From NCBI GenBank assembly GCA_029959085.1, contig JARWIR010000007.1, positions 43,761,137 to 43,825,136 of the forward strand: DNA of 64,000 nt, in the 5' to 3' direction. This DNA comes from Nemophila menziesii (Eukaryota > Streptophyta > Magnoliopsida > Boraginales > Hydrophyllaceae). Shown piece after piece: positions 31,331 to 43,599 of this stretch. The position numbers were made by a program, and so were the translations under genes. Under the pieces are notes generated by a model. The model did not search any database. It was not told the DNA's origin and was given only the letters and a program-made list of their open reading frames with translations. Positions within the stretch are counted from its first letter, which is position 1; every line of letters starts with the position of its first letter.

Positions 31331-32243
31331 AAGAAGGGGAATATATGTGGTGCAAGATGGAACAAGAAACGGTGGAACATTTACTGCTCTCGTGCAATAT
31401 AGCTAAACTTGTATGGGCAGGGTCCGCACTACAAATAAGCATTGATCAAAATGTGGTGAATCTGGGAAAATGGATATTAACAATTATAAATACATTTGTA
31501 CAAGGGGGATGGAGACGAGAGGTGGTCATATCTTATGTGCTGTTGATAATCTGGAACTTATGGAAGTCAAAAATGAAGAGTCGGCATCAAAATTATATTA
31601 TTGACACAGATGACGTCATCAGATCAGCTAACAAACATATGGATGAAAGGTTTGGCGGAGATTGGGTGGCAAGCAAGAGTCCGAGTAATAGTCCAACTGA
31701 CATAAGAGATAGAGCAGCAATCGATTTAAGCTTCAATACGCAAATAGCTTATACGTGTGACACATCTTTTGAGCAACCTCACCTACCGACTGGTATTGGC
31801 GTGGTCCAGATAGTCAAAGATACGGGCTACAGAACTGATCATTCCGAGACAGCTATGTGTAATTCGAGTTTAGAGGGGGAGGCTCAAGCAGTGGTTACAG
31901 CGCTGAAACAGGCTATTAGGGACAGAAGCGAGGGGATTACGGTCTTCTCGGATAACCTCGACTTGGTTCGGGGTATTCAGCAAGTGTCGGCTGGCAATTG
32001 GAGGCTTAGACCGTGGATTCGGCGGATTAATAGACTGGCAGCAATGGTGGCCCCAGTCTTTTTCAAACACATCCCAAGGCAATTCAACGGTCAAGCAGAC
32101 AACTTAGCCAAGAAAGCCAGGCACAGGGCACAGCACGCGGGAGGAAATAACTATGAGCTACTCGTTACCCACTTTTCTCGATTAGGAATCGGATAATTGG
32201 ATTGTTACCTCACTTAAATGTATTACGCGTCCAAAAAAAAAAA
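31331..32243 (+). mobile_element. 5'-truncated LINE with poly(A) tail
   Basis: The insertion begins in the zinc-finger region of the LINE polyprotein and ends with about 13 A residues, bounded by a 12-bp duplication. Reverse transcriptase and endonuclease parts are missing, as usual when target-primed reverse transcription stops early. Confidence 0.88.
31345..32196 (+). CDS. C-terminal part of LINE polyprotein: zinc finger and RNase H
   Basis: 283 residues without a stop. The start is a zf-RVT remnant (WCKMEQETVEHLLLSC). From about residue 130 comes a plant RNase H-like domain: CDTSF with the first Asp, SLEGEAQA with the Glu, TVFSDN with the second Asp and GQADNLAKKAR with the last Asp, so all four catalytic acids are kept. 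The frame is open across the whole surviving segment, which with the clear target duplication suggests a fairly young insertion. It is not a host gene; the first Met is just the first in frame after truncation. Confidence 0.8.
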   Translation: MWCKMEQETVEHLLLSCNIAKLVWAGSALQISIDQNVVNLGKWILTIINTFVQGGWRREVVISYVLLIIWNLWKSKMKSRHQNYIIDTDDVIRSANKHMDERFGGDWVASKSPSNSPTDIRDRAAIDLSFNTQIAYTCDTSFEQPHLPTGIGVVQIVKDTGYRTDHSETAMCNSSLEGEAQAVVTALKQAIRDRSEGITVFSDNLDLVRGIQQVSAGNWRLRPWIRRINRLAAMVAPVFFKHIPRQFNGQADNLAKKARHRAQHAGGNNYELLVTHFSRLGIG

Positions 32244-32245
32244 AA

Positions 32246-32293
32246 TTAGCTTCACGATACACTTGAAGTTTGTCAAGTGTATCGTGAAGCTAA
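32246..32293. repeat. Perfect 21-bp inverted repeat with 6-base loop
   Basis: TTAGCTTCACGATACACTTG plus A (32246-32266) is the exact reverse complement of 32273-32293, with loop AGTTTG. The right arm codes for the VYREAN motif of a LINE RNase H, so the left arm is an inverted copy of element sequence. Confidence 0.95.
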
Positions 32294-32515
32294 CTATTGT
32301 GCTGATAGGCTTGCAAGGGAAGGGGCGTTGCTTTGTAATAGTCCAGAAGTTTTTAATGATTCACCAGATTTTCTTTGGAAGTTGATTACACGAGACAGAA
32401 GTGGTTGCGCAACTACTAGAGTTGTGTTAGATAGACAATAAGTACTTATTGCTCTTTATGTAATCTCTTGTTCTTAACGGCTTTATAGCCTCTCATGTAT
32501 GAAAAAAATATATAT
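32267..32515 (+). pseudogene. Second LINE remnant: RNase H end and 3' UTR
   Basis: Reads VYREANYCADRLAREGA, the last RNase H helix of LINE/retroelement polyproteins, then about 40 more codons to a TAA at about 32439. After that come a short 3' UTR and an A-rich tail running into TATATATA. It begins exactly at the hairpin, that is, at its 5' truncation point. Confidence 0.7.
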
Positions 32516-32524
32516 ATATATTTC

Positions 32525-33540
32525 CATTAGATAATCCAATATCAAACATATTATAACACATGCCTATATTTTAATTATGCAAAAATTAATTATGGTAACT
32601 ATTAGTTAATCTAATGATATGTGTTTTATAAATATAATTTACGATTATAACGTAAATAAAGTCTTAGCCAAATTTAACTAGATAGTTGGTATAATTAGTT
32701 TTTGCAGATTTAAAACATAGGGTATGTATCATAATACGATTGGTATTAGAACATTTAATATTTGATAGAAATATTTTGCTATTTTTTTTACTTACACACG
32801 AACTAAGAAAAATTATATTTACAAATATATAAAGTGTTTTGAAATTCTGAATTCTTATTTTTTTTTAAACTTGAAATTCTTATTGGAAACATATATTTTA
32901 ATAATTTTTATAAAGAAAAAAAAGGTTTCTTAATTTTGTAAATAGACAACTTTTTACGAATAACTATTTTTAGAAATAATGGTAACTTTTTTATCGAGAA
33001 AGTAATTAGGAGATTTTAGAACTATCTAATATTAGATAAGAAAAATTTCCCATGGTTTTGAAATTTTTGTTTTCTAGCAATATATAAATAAGGTAAAACT
33101 TATATCCAAGATTATTACAAAGAACGAAATAAATATACAACAATATTATTTTCTAAGTAGACTTTTTCAAAAAACAGAGATCTAAGAAAAATATAAGAAA
33201 TATAGATAGATAATTGATGGATTTTTATGACATAATGGAGAAATTATTGAAAGTGTGATTAAATACATACCTTTCAAAAAATATGAAGAATTTTCATTTT
33301 TAATTTCTCAATTTGCATGCTAATTTATTATTTTTTGTACTATTTTGATATCTCTATAATTGTTTTAATCATCTGGAAAATGAATTAATAGTAAACTTTA
33401 ATTTGCATCTTAAAATATTGAAAATAACTTTTTTTCTTGGGAAAAGTGGATTTTATCCTTTATAACAAAACTTATATATGCATTTAGTAAATTTTTCAAG
33501 TTTTTTTGTCAAATGTTTAATAATATTAATATACATAAAA
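32525..33540. other. Intergenic, no recognised gene
   Basis: Very AT-rich, no supported feature. Confidence 0.5.
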
Positions 33541-33544
33541 GTAA

Positions 33545-33780
33545 AGTACAAAAAATCACCCAACACCACAATCGGTTTGGTCGAGGTGGATAAGTTGAGC
33601 TAACTAGGTCGGAGGAGAAACCTCCAGTCACCAAACAACGTGCCAACAAGCTTGTGTTTGGCGAACCAATTAGCTACTCTATTACCTTTGTGACTAACAA
33701 AGGAAAAAAGTGGATTACACAAGTCCACAATACCGTAAATCGATTTGAAAATATTACAACAATCAAAATTACGACACGAA
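33545..33780 (-). pseudogene. Older LINE, 3' piece (RNase H C-terminus)
   Basis: Minus-strand reading gives NFDCCNIFKS, then SFVSHKGNRVANWFAKH, the final RNase H motif. The frame continues from the piece at 35677-38590: the two halves join at the target duplication of the plus-strand LINE between them. Confidence 0.8.
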
Positions 33781-35691
33781 TACTTTAAAGGGAAGAGAGG
33801 GCTCAGACAAGGATACCCTCTCTCCCCCTATTTGTTTGCCATCTGTATGGAAGTCTTCTTAGGGCTGTTTAATCACATGGTGAGTAAAAATCAGTTCAGA
33901 TGCACCATAAGTGCAAGGAACTAAAGCTCAACCACATTATCTTTGCTGATGATGTTTTAGTTTTTCTTAAGGCTAATGTTAGTTCTGCTAAAGTAGTTAA
34001 AGACGCCCTTAATATATTTACTAGATTATCAGGTCTCAGAATTAATTTTTGGTAAAAGTGAGCTATATTTTGGTGGAACTGAAAAGAGTACTATGCAAGA
34101 AATATCTACTATCCTTGGTATAAAGATTGGATAAATGCCAGTAAGGTACCTTGATATGCCTCTAAATTCTAAGAAATTGTTAGTTTCAGATGGAAATAAA
34201 CTAATGGAAAACATACATAGTAGTATAAACATCTGGTCCTCAAAACTACTCACATATGCAGGTAGATCTGAGCTGGTTAAATGTGTACTCATTAGCAAAA
34301 TCTTGTTTTGGTGTAGGGTTTTCCTATTACCAAAATAGGTAATCTGTAAACTCAATCAGAAGATGAGTAGTTTCTTGTGGAGGGGTAATACAGATGGTGC
34401 TTATGGAGCTAAAATATCTTGGCAGAGCATTTGTACTAGCAAGAAACATGGTGGACTTGGAATCCCTAATATTGAAGATTTGAACAGAGTATGTCTTCTT
34501 TTCACTTTCTGGAGGATGTATTCTCAACCAAACAATCTATGGAGTATGTGGGTGCACCGGAACATTGTTAAAGGGAAGTGCATATGGAGCTTAGATATCA
34601 AACAAGCACATTCATGGATTTGGAAGCACCTTATGAAAGTGAGGTACATTGCCTATGATTTCATCTCACATAAAGTCAGAAATGGTAAGAATACTTTTCT
34701 TATATGAGATAATTGGATTGAAGGAAAAAATGTGCATAATTTTCTTGAAATTGAAATTGATAGACATAATATTAATAGTGACAAAACTGTACATAGTTGC
34801 TTTGGTGGAAACAGGTGGAGATTACTTCCTTGTGTAGGTAAATTATTGCCTTATATTAGCAATACTAAACTGAAACAGGGAGAGGATATTAAACTTTGGT
34901 CAATAGTAAGAATTACTACTTTTCTTTCAAAAAAAACTTTGAACATGATTTCTATTGAATCTGAGGAAGTGAAGTGGTTTAAGGTAATTTGGTCTAGGCT
35001 CAATATTCCTAGATGCTCCTTTATAACTTGGCTAGCTATACAAGATAGATTACCTACAAAGTTAAGGATGGTTAGTTGGGGTTTGCAAGTTAATCCATTG
35101 TGTGTGTTTTTCTTTGCAAATTCTGAAGATGCGCAAGACTTATTTTTGAGTTGCTCTTTTACAAAAAGAGTCTTATCTGAACTTATGAATGCCTGCACTA
35201 TAAATTGATGTTCAGTAAGTTTGGATGATTTAGTAAAAGATATATTACAGGTATCTTGTGATGAAAGCATAAGTATTGTGAGTCTTGTTCTTACTACTTA
35301 TATATATTGTATATGGAGTGAGATAAATGATCGAGTTCATGGAAATAATAGTCTAAATGAGAAGCAATTGGTGAAGAAAATATATGACCTCTTCAGAATT
35401 AAAGTTAATAGAAGGAAGTTTTAAAAGAAAAGGGCTGAAGAGATGGCACGTAAAGTGAAGGAGGCAATAGAGATGGGCTAAGTATTGGGCCAAATTATTT
35501 AAATTGCTTTTCGGTTTTATTAAAGTCTTGTAATGTAATTTGTAATGTCTTATTGTAATAGTTTCTTTTCTATTTGGGCCTTTGGGCTTTAGTTAGTAGA
35601 AATGGGCTGTAAAAGGTTGTAAGGATATTGGAGGTTGATTATATTATTAATAAAAAAATTATTTTATGATCAAAAAAAATTACTACATGAA
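33765..35691. repeat. 16-bp target duplication of the nested LINE
   Basis: AAAATTACGACACGAA at 33765-33780 and AAAATTACTACATGAA at 35676-35691 match at 14 of 16 bases, and flank the plus-strand LINE. Confidence 0.8.
33781..35675 (+). pseudogene. Nested LINE, 5'-truncated, frameshifted
   Basis: Starts inside the reverse transcriptase with RGLRQGYPLSPYLFAICME. Then comes the catalytic FADDVLVFLKANV (YADD-type box), the thumb/connection (ARISW-like AKISWQSICTSKKHGG, GLGIPN), the zinc-finger region about 35000-35190, and a tail ending in an A run at about 35672-35679. Several frameshifts and stops (for example at about 34055, 34335, 34706 and 35208) break it. No endonuclease or RNase H of its own is seen. 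Confidence 0.85.
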
Positions 35692-38590
35692 AGTCTAGAA
35701 GCTAAAGGTGTCACTATCACTTTACAACTGTTCTCAATAATTGTAGAGTTGGCAGGAAAACCTTGAGCTAATTCGCATCCCCACAAAATGCCTTGTGCCT
35801 CTGCTTCTATTGAACTTCTAGCTTCAATGATCTTAGCACCCTCTTCAATAATCTTGCCAAAAGAGACCCTGATTATATAAGAGATTGCACAACCAGTGAG
35901 AGAGTAACTGGCATCAGTATTAATTTAATTTTTATTAGTAGGAGGAGGAATCCATTTAATATTATTACCGGTGACTAAGTCACGTTGATTAATGCCATTT
36001 AACTTAATAATTGACAAGTTGTTAGGATTTAAATCGTTGTGCTCAGTATTATAAATTGCATCTTTAATATTTGAATTTACATCTTTATAATCTTTCCAAT
36101 TCGAGTAAGCAATTTTACAAGAATAGTTAGGGTCAGGAGAAACACCATTAAACACAAAATTGTTCCTTCCTTTCCATATTTGTCAACATATATTACTCAA
36201 CTCAGCAACATATTGTTCTTGGTCATGAATTTCTCTCAAAGAGGCATATGTTTTCAAAAACCATTCACCAATCCTTGAAGTACTATTATTCATTGTTCTA
36301 AGTGTTAATGATGATGAATACCAAACAACTCGACCCAAGGGCAAGCGAAAAGTAAATATTCAATTGGTTCATCGTTGGAATTACATAATTTACAAACTTT
36401 TGATATCATGCATTTTTTGTTATAAGGATTGACTTCAGTTTGGGCTTTATCCTTTATACACTTTCTCATAAAAAATTTAAGCTTAGGTGTACAATTCATT
36501 TTCCAAATTGTACTCCAAATTTCTGGATTGCTTAAATGAGATGAAGAAGGAAGTGAGGATATAACATCCTTTTGCTTTTCATCCTTATTATTTTTAAGTA
36601 TCTAATAAGCACTTTTCACAGTAAAATTTACATCTTTAGTAGCATTCCAAATACAGAAATCATTGCAATCATAAGATGGGTAGGCATACAAGAGATTATA
36701 CTAGCTATCTCCTGACTGAATTCTGAGTTAACAAAGTCTAAGTTCCAGCTTTTATTATCAGGGTTAAAAAGTTCTTTAACTAACATAATAGTACTATCTT
36801 TAGGCTTTATAACTCCATCCTTATTATTTATCCACTTATCACTTTGAACATTAATTTGTAATCCATTCCCCAATTTCCAATTGATATTTTTTTTTTCAAA
36901 CGTTTTTCTACCCTCCAATACACTTTTCCAACCAAAAGACGGAGCATATCCTATTTTGGCTTCCAAAAATTTATTATTAGGTTAATATTTACCTTTTAGT
37001 AGACTTGCTAGTAGTGAATCCGAGTTGTGGAGTACATACCATGCAGTTTTTCCCAATAAAGCTATATTCATTAAATTTATATCTATAAAGCCAAGCCCTC
37101 CCAAGAATTTGGAGGAGCAAAGAGATTCTCAACTATTATAATGTATTTTCTTCTTATTATTTTTACTCCACCAAAAATATGAAATGATGGTATTAATGGT
37201 GTTGCATAAGTTTTTTGGAATTATAAAAAAGGACATAATATAGTTAGGAAGACTTTGTAAAACAGATTTAAAAGTATCTCTTTCCCACTTTCTGAGAGAA
37301 AAAATATTTTCCAATTTTCAATTTTGTTTAAAATTCTTAACTAACCATTCAAAGTCTTTACATTTATTCCTACTCTAGTCTGTTGGTAAACCCAAGTAAG
37401 AACCCAACGATTCAACTTGTTTCATCTGTAACCTTTCAGTCATAATATACCTAATATAGCTAGGAGTGTTAGGACTATACTATATATAATACCACATTTA
37501 AGACACAGTCTAGTAGCTTTACTATAATGTTCAATCAAATTATTAATTGCTTCAATATATTTACAAGTAGCTTTTAGGAAGAAGTTACTATCATCAGCAA
37601 ACAACATATGAGTGATGATTGGACAATTCTTCCCAATCTTGAACCCTGCATAATATTTTATTAACTTTATTTTGAACCAGAAGGTTAAGTGTTTGAGACA
37701 TAAGACAAAATAGGAAAGGGGACAAAGGGCCCCCTTGCCTAATACCTCTAGTAGGTTTACTAATTTCATGATCTTTCCCATTAATAAGTATTGAGTATGA
37801 AACTGTATTAACACAATTCATAACCCTACTTACCCATTTTTTGTGAAACCCCATCCGAGTTAACAATTTTTCTAAAAAATCCCATTCAATGTATTCATAG
37901 GCCTTTTTTACATCAGCTTTAATGGCTAGATAGTAATTTTTGTAGTCTTTTTTCTTTTTATAAAAGTTATAAGTTCATGAGATATAAGAATATTTTCCTG
38001 AATATTCCTACCCGGTATGAACCCTGTTTGATTCTAATTAACCCAAATAGGCATCAAGGTTTTAGTCTATTTACTAAAAAATTTGAGATAATTTTATTAA
38101 TGAAATTTGTGCAACTGATAGGTCTATAGTGATTCACCTCAGAAGGATATCAACTTTAGGAATAAGAGTTATGTAAGTTTGATTTAAAGGCTCCAAACTA
38201 CGATTATTAAACCAGAAATCATTGACATTACGTCTAATTTAATAGTTTCCCAATAAGTTTTATAAAACATTCCAGTAAAGCCATCTGTCCTTGGGGCCTT
38301 TGTTAAACCGAGCTCCCAAACTGTTGTTTTAGTTTCATCACATGTGATAGGAGCTATAAGAGAGAGGTTCATAGCATCATTTACAACAGGTTGCACAAGG
38401 TTCAAAACATGGGTAAAATCCTTCGTTCCCACTGAATTGTAAATATCATTGAAATAATTTTTAAAAATACTTATTATATCACTTTATTTTTCCTTCCATT
38501 CATTATTATCATTCTCAATCCTTCTTATATTATTTCTTTTTCTTCTACTTTTAGTACGAGCATGAAAATATGCAGTGTTTTTGTCATCCA
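35677..38590 (-). pseudogene. Older LINE, 5' piece: RT to RNase H, degenerate
   Basis: From 38590 leftwards on the minus strand: KNTAYFHARTKSRRKRN and KAPRTDGFTG (RT fingers), RGIRQGGPLSPFLF, FADDSNFF (catalytic box), RKWERDTFKSVLQSLPNY, FGWKSVLEGRK, a zf-RVT remnant (CKLCNSNDEPIEYLLFACPW), and RNase H ARSSIEAEAQGILWGCELA. Numerous stops and shifts. The endonuclease is absent, so this copy was itself 5'-truncated. Its RNase H is split by the insertion of the plus-strand LINE. Confidence 0.85.
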
Positions 38591-38599
38591 AATGTGATG

Positions 38600-40350
38600 A
38601 TTATGGTTTGATAATTAAATTGAGAATGTAAGTTATTCAAACATAAAGATAGATAAAGCAATTGAGATATTAGTTCTAAAACTTCTAATAATCAAACACG
38701 CAAGGGGTCTTATGGTTTGATAATTAAATTAACCAAGCATACAAAATGACATGTAAACCAGTAAGGGATCAATGGTGCACAGTCTTTTTTTAATGGTTCA
38801 AACTTCATATGGCGTAATCCACCACTTAAGGTATACACCCTTAGGATTTAAGATCATATACTAAGTTTCTCGTCTTCTTAAAGGTGAAAATGAAACCTTT
38901 ACAATGTGGTTATCTGGGCTCAACCAAGACCGATCTTCAAAGACTTTTATAAGCTAAATCACAACCCGAGTGAGATTTTTACTAGGATTAGTCTCAAATT
39001 TTACAAGCCACTCTTCTGTAATATATATGAAGAGCAGAACCTTCAGTGGCTGAATGAATATTACAATATAATGGAGATCACTCCATGATGAGCAAATAAT
39101 ACAATTATATCATTGACTGCTTGATGAGTAGATATGAATGTGAAGCTTGATAGACTCCTCTTTAAGTGGATGGTAAAGTAATGCGTGTAGATGAACTTTT
39201 TTTAAGTGATTGATACAATGATAATATTGATCAAACTTTGATGATGTTAAGATGAAGCTTTGGCTTGATAAGGATTTGATCGCTTGATTGCTCTAAAGAA
39301 ATGTGAAAGTTGTAGGAGCAAGTGTTTTATATAATGCTGAAAATGAGCTTCTATTTATAGTTATTTTAAGCTCCCAACAAAAATTTGATATGGCATGTGA
39401 CATGGATATAGTCTTCGAAATCGAGATCCCGGTTCAAACAAAATCAAGTTGTTGATTTGGTTCCCAACGGTTAGAATCCACGTGGCAATATGATTTCTTG
39501 CTGTTATAAGGATGAGGAATTGAAATGTTGTAGTTTTCACTCAAATTAGGTCTTGTTTTAATGATCAAACTGAGTACCCTAAAGGAATTAGGATTCTGGT
39601 TCATATTGTCTACAAGGTTGTCGTAATAGTCTGTCTTGGTTTTTTTCGACTTTTTGATTCGACGTTAAGATGGACAAACTTTCTTTATAGGACGTATTTA
39701 TATGATATTCTAATAAGTTTGTTAGTTCATGGAAACTTAAAAATCTTAACACGTAATAAGTTGTAAGGTAAAATATATTTGATAATATGAAAATGAAAGT
39801 GCGCGTTTTTACTAAGTAAAGATGCTCAAAATCTCAAATTCTTAACATAATCACAACTCCATCGTTTATCTTTGCACCACCACCACTATCGTACAACCAT
39901 TTTCTACCCTGTCTTTAGAGGTTTTTGGGGAAGAGGGTAAGAGATTGGGTTTTCGTGTGTGTTTTTAAATTTAGGGTTTATATAGGATATAATGGGATAT
40001 ATAGAGATAGAATTTTTCAACTTTCTGTAATCTTATTTGACACTAAAAAGATCAAAATAAAATTTGGTGTTTTTTGAATTTTTAACCTACTTTTTCAAGA
40101 TTTTTTGAGTCAATTTTTTTATTTTATTTTTTCAAAATGAGAAAATATGTACAAATAAATAGTTCATGGTGGGTAGAATAATATTGGCGTTTTTCCATCA
40201 TAATTGTAAAGTTGAGTGTGTGATATAGGATAATGGATTTAGCCTTCTTACAACTGATCTGGTTTATATTCATCTATTTAGTGGTATTTATTGAGATTGG
40301 GTTAGACTAATTCTAATGGTTTTTGTCAATTTTAACAAAAAATTAAATTT
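38600..40350 (+). other. Retroelement-like repeat remnant and intergenic sequence
   Basis: Between about 38770 and 39330 a pattern (AATCCACCACTTAAGGTATA, ATTTAAGATCATATACTAAG, AACCTTTACAATG) parallels the tract at 50620-50760 (TTAGTCCACCACCTAAGGAC, CAAACCTTTACAACCTC). Both are probably the same high-copy repeat in the same direction. No coding frame and no clear ends, so class is unknown. Confidence 0.35.
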
Positions 40351-40364
40351 GAGAATTGAGTATC

Positions 40365-41815
40365 TAATTGAGATTTTTACCCACCGGGTGTCAAACACCC
40401 CCCCTCCCCCTATGTCCTTACCCAACCCCACTTACTTTCTCTTCTTACTAAACACCTCGAACAAAATTTAATACTATGAACATAAATTTCATTTATAATT
40501 TTACCCCTTTTTGTTTTTTATTTCCTATATATACTAATTATATTATTTTCTAAACCCTTAAATCATTTCACTTTCCCGTCAACATGTTTTATCTCTCTTC
40601 CCACTTTCCTATTTTTTCTCTCTCTTCCTTGTCGGTTGCTTTCGTCGAGATCCATACATGTGCAAGAGAACTCGTCTGCAAAAGCTTCACGTGAAGCTCC
40701 TCAATATCGCTGGAGAAACCATGGAGTTATGTGTGAGTGGAGCTCGTCCATGGGGGCCCGTCGTTCGAGCATTTCCCTGTAACCGTCGTGGAGAAGAGCA
40801 GTCGGTCGCCGTGAGCTTGAGCCTGTGCGAGGAAGACGACCGAATTCGTGAAGACCACCAGCAGATCTGGAGAAGACCACCACCGGCTCCGCGCGTTCAT
40901 AACCTCTGGCAAACCAAATCGAGCGGCTCCCTGACTTCTCAAACACAACATTCACGAACTCGCTGCCATGGCTCAAAATTCTGGAGAAGGTGAAGACCAC
41001 CGGCAGATCTGGAGAAGACCGCCACCGGCTCCGCGCGTTTGTAACCTCCGGCATTGCCATTCCTGACCTCCAAGCTGCCAAAGAAGGTGAAGATTATTTG
41101 CTGGTTCGGTCCAGCATTTCTTATGAAGACGAACGGGGCTGCCCTTGGTATTCGGAGTTCACAGTTCAGAGCTCATTTCCGCCTGTGGTCGTGAACCGAG
41201 AAGCCATTGAACCACCTGGAAGTTTGATCCGAGAACCATGGCTACAACATTGTTTCGTGAAGACTATCGAAGAAGCTTTACGATCTGCCATTTTTTCTTT
41301 TGGTTTGTCAGATCTGGTCAAAGTTGTTTGACAAAGTAAATTAGTTAGTTTTTTATTTTTTTTTCTAGTGTAAGTTTGAATTGTAATAAAATATGGAGTA
41401 CTCTGTTTTCTTTAAGAGTAATCATTAATTTTATCGAATACTCATAATTTGTGTAGAGTTCTCAATGTTTTTTTCAAATAGAGTACTCACTTTTTTTATG
41501 GAGTACTCATCAAATTTTACGATACTCAATAAATTCTGTTCTGATACTCTATACTTTTTCTGATACTCTATACTTTTTCCGGCGGTGGGTGGTGGTCGGA
41601 GGTCAGTGGTGGTGGCCTAAGGTCAGTGGGTGGTGGCCGAAAATGAATAGTGTCAACACTCAATATTCTTTTTTTTACTTTTAGTGTTTTTTGTATTATA
41701 TAAGGGTAATTTAGTATTTGGTCATCCTTGAGGTCCCTTGGAAGAATTAAGTTATTTACCATTCCTTATAGAGAATAAAATATGTCTCTAAGACCCTATG
41801 TCTCATTTACCCTAA
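40365..41815 (+). mobile_element. Gene-like repeat family, copy A
   Basis: 5' edge GAGATTTTTACCCACCGGGT then GTCAAACACCCCCC; conserved core CTATATATACTAAT at 40525-40538; pyrimidine leader about 40595-40640. A GC-rich body (40650-41330) follows, which contains a ~65-bp internal duplication (40850-40914 and 40992-41057, beginning GAAGACCACC). Then comes an AT-rich tail with GAGTACTC motifs, TCCGGCGGTGGGTGGTGGTC, and a 3' edge TCTCTAAGACCCTATG. The edges are roughly inverted (GGGTCTTGAAAACAC-type versus ATAGGGTCTTAGAGACAT read backwards). Frames in the body (111 and 113 residues) match nothing I know. Confidence 0.55.
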
Positions 41816-41856
41816 TTTTAGCGTTTTGATAATTTTCTGATTATAGTGTACTTAAT

Positions 41857-43230
41857 TATAGAGATTTTTACCTAAGGGGTCTTGAAAACACCCCATGTTT
41901 TTATTCCTAACTCCACTTTCCTTTTTTCTTACTAAAGACCTCAAACAACTTTTAACACTATAGGCTAAAATTCCATTTACATTTCTACCCCTTTTCATTT
42001 CCCCTATATATACTAATATTATTGAGAAAATTATTAAACTCTACTCATTATCCTATATCTCCTCTCTCTCCTCTCTATCTCTTTCCTGTTGGTCTCTATT
42101 TTCATTAACGTGGCCGAAATTTGACCTGCAACAGACTCACCATTCTCACCAAGAAAACAACCACCACTCAGAGATGCTTCGCACCACCCTCACCAAGAAA
42201 AACGCCACCACTCGAAGAACTATTCCGATGAGGCTCAGGCGAGCAGCCATGGTTTCTATTAGAAGACTGAAGCTAGATCTCGGTTTTAATTTGAGATTCC
42301 ATTCGATTTTACTTTGATTAGAGCAGATATAACTCGCCAGAGAATAAAGCATTTAACACTCGTGCACATCAAAACGGTTCCATCGCCGCCATCCCTCATC
42401 GCTACATCGCCTTCGAGTTTTCATTGAAGACTAAATATCTAGCTCGACCAAAGTTGTTGGAACTTTATCTAATCCTTTCGGAGCGGTTGCCTGCCGCAAT
42501 TGGCTGTCGCCTGCCAGAATTGGACAACTTCCACCAGAGCAGAAGGTGGCGCATGTATTGACCCAGTCGTGTGTCTGAGCAACAGCAACCAGGCTCTTAT
42601 TTATGATATTTACAGCAACAAGTCCCTGATACTGATTTCAAAGAGCTACAACATCATTAAAAGCCTGCAGTGCACTTGAGGATTCGAGGAGACCCAGCTA
42701 TTATTTGCCACAACTTTAAACGAAGCTGCTGGAACACCCTTACCCGAAAAATTTACATTATTCCATTTTCCTGTTGTTTGTAAGATCTGGCTAAACCAGC
42801 GCATTTGTGTTTTTTTAACCGTGTAGTGTAGATTAGTGTAATAATTAGTTGGTTTTTTTTATTTTGAATTAATTGTATAAGTTAGTTGTTAGAAAAAAAA
42901 TAGAATACTCTGTATTTTTTTAATTTGTGTACTCTGTATTTTTTATTTGAGTACTCTATATTTTTTAACGAAGACTCTATGTTTTTAAATATTACTTTTT
43001 CTTTTTATCTTAATACTCACTGTTCTAATTTTGATACTCATTATTTTCCCGTTACTTTATATTTTTTTTCCCGATACTTAATATTTTCTCTGGTGGTCGG
43101 AGGTATGTAGGTAGTGGCCAGAGATGAACAGTGACAATACTCTTTTTTTTGTCTTTTAGTGTTAGTAAGGGTATTTTAGTATTTGGTCATCATTGAGATC
43201 ATTTTCTAGAAATAAGATTTCCACTAATCT
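41857..43230 (+). mobile_element. Gene-like repeat family, copy B
   Basis: 5' edge GAGATTTTTACCTAAGGGGT then CTTGAAAACACCCC; core CTATATATACTAAT at 42004-42017; CT-rich leader about 42056-42092. The body differs from copy A but has the same composition, then an AT-rich tail with GTACTCTGTATTTTT-type motifs (42900-43080). It ends near GGTCGGAGG and the TTTAGTATTTGGTCATC segment shared with copy A. Confidence 0.5.
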
Positions 43231-43595
43231 GTCTCAAGTAGACATCCTTTAGTCTTTGATCCACGGTTGATTGAAGCTTTATTATTAATATGATTAAGAT
43301 TTCCACTAATCCCAACCAATTGGGTTAACTCAACTGGCTAGAGCCTTAATATTTTTTCAGCCTTAAAAGAAGTAAAGCAAGAGATTTACCCATGTATTAA
43401 AAAATAAAAGATCCTCATTAGTTTATTAGAAAGAAAATCTAGTTTTCAAAAATCTATATGTCATTCGCTCTCAATTAAAAGGTATTCATTACAAATTTAA
43501 TAGATAGATGGCTGAAAACTCACTATTAATCTATTAAATTTAATTTTTATGGAATCTCGTTATTCCTTCGACCAAAAAAAAGTATCTCGTTATTC
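43231..43595. other. Spacer between repeat copies B and C
   Basis: AT-rich. TTAACTCAACTGGCTAGAGC at about 43323-43342 resembles a tRNA A-box region, but no B box follows. Confidence 0.45.
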
Positions 43596-43599
43596 CTTA

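Larger units (their letters stand above)
31319..32255. repeat. 12-bp target-site duplication flanking a LINE
   Basis: AATTAGCTTCAC occurs at 31319-31330 and again at 32244-32255, right after the LINE poly(A) tail. Confidence 0.85.

Noticed and set aside
40658..41331. 111- and 113-codon frames as a host gene
   Set aside because: They lie in the body of a repeat copy, span an internal duplication, and the bodies of copies B-D do not preserve them.
43320..43345. tRNA gene suggested by TTAACTCAACTGGCTAGAGC
   Set aside because: Only an A-box-like stretch; no anticodon arm or B box follows.
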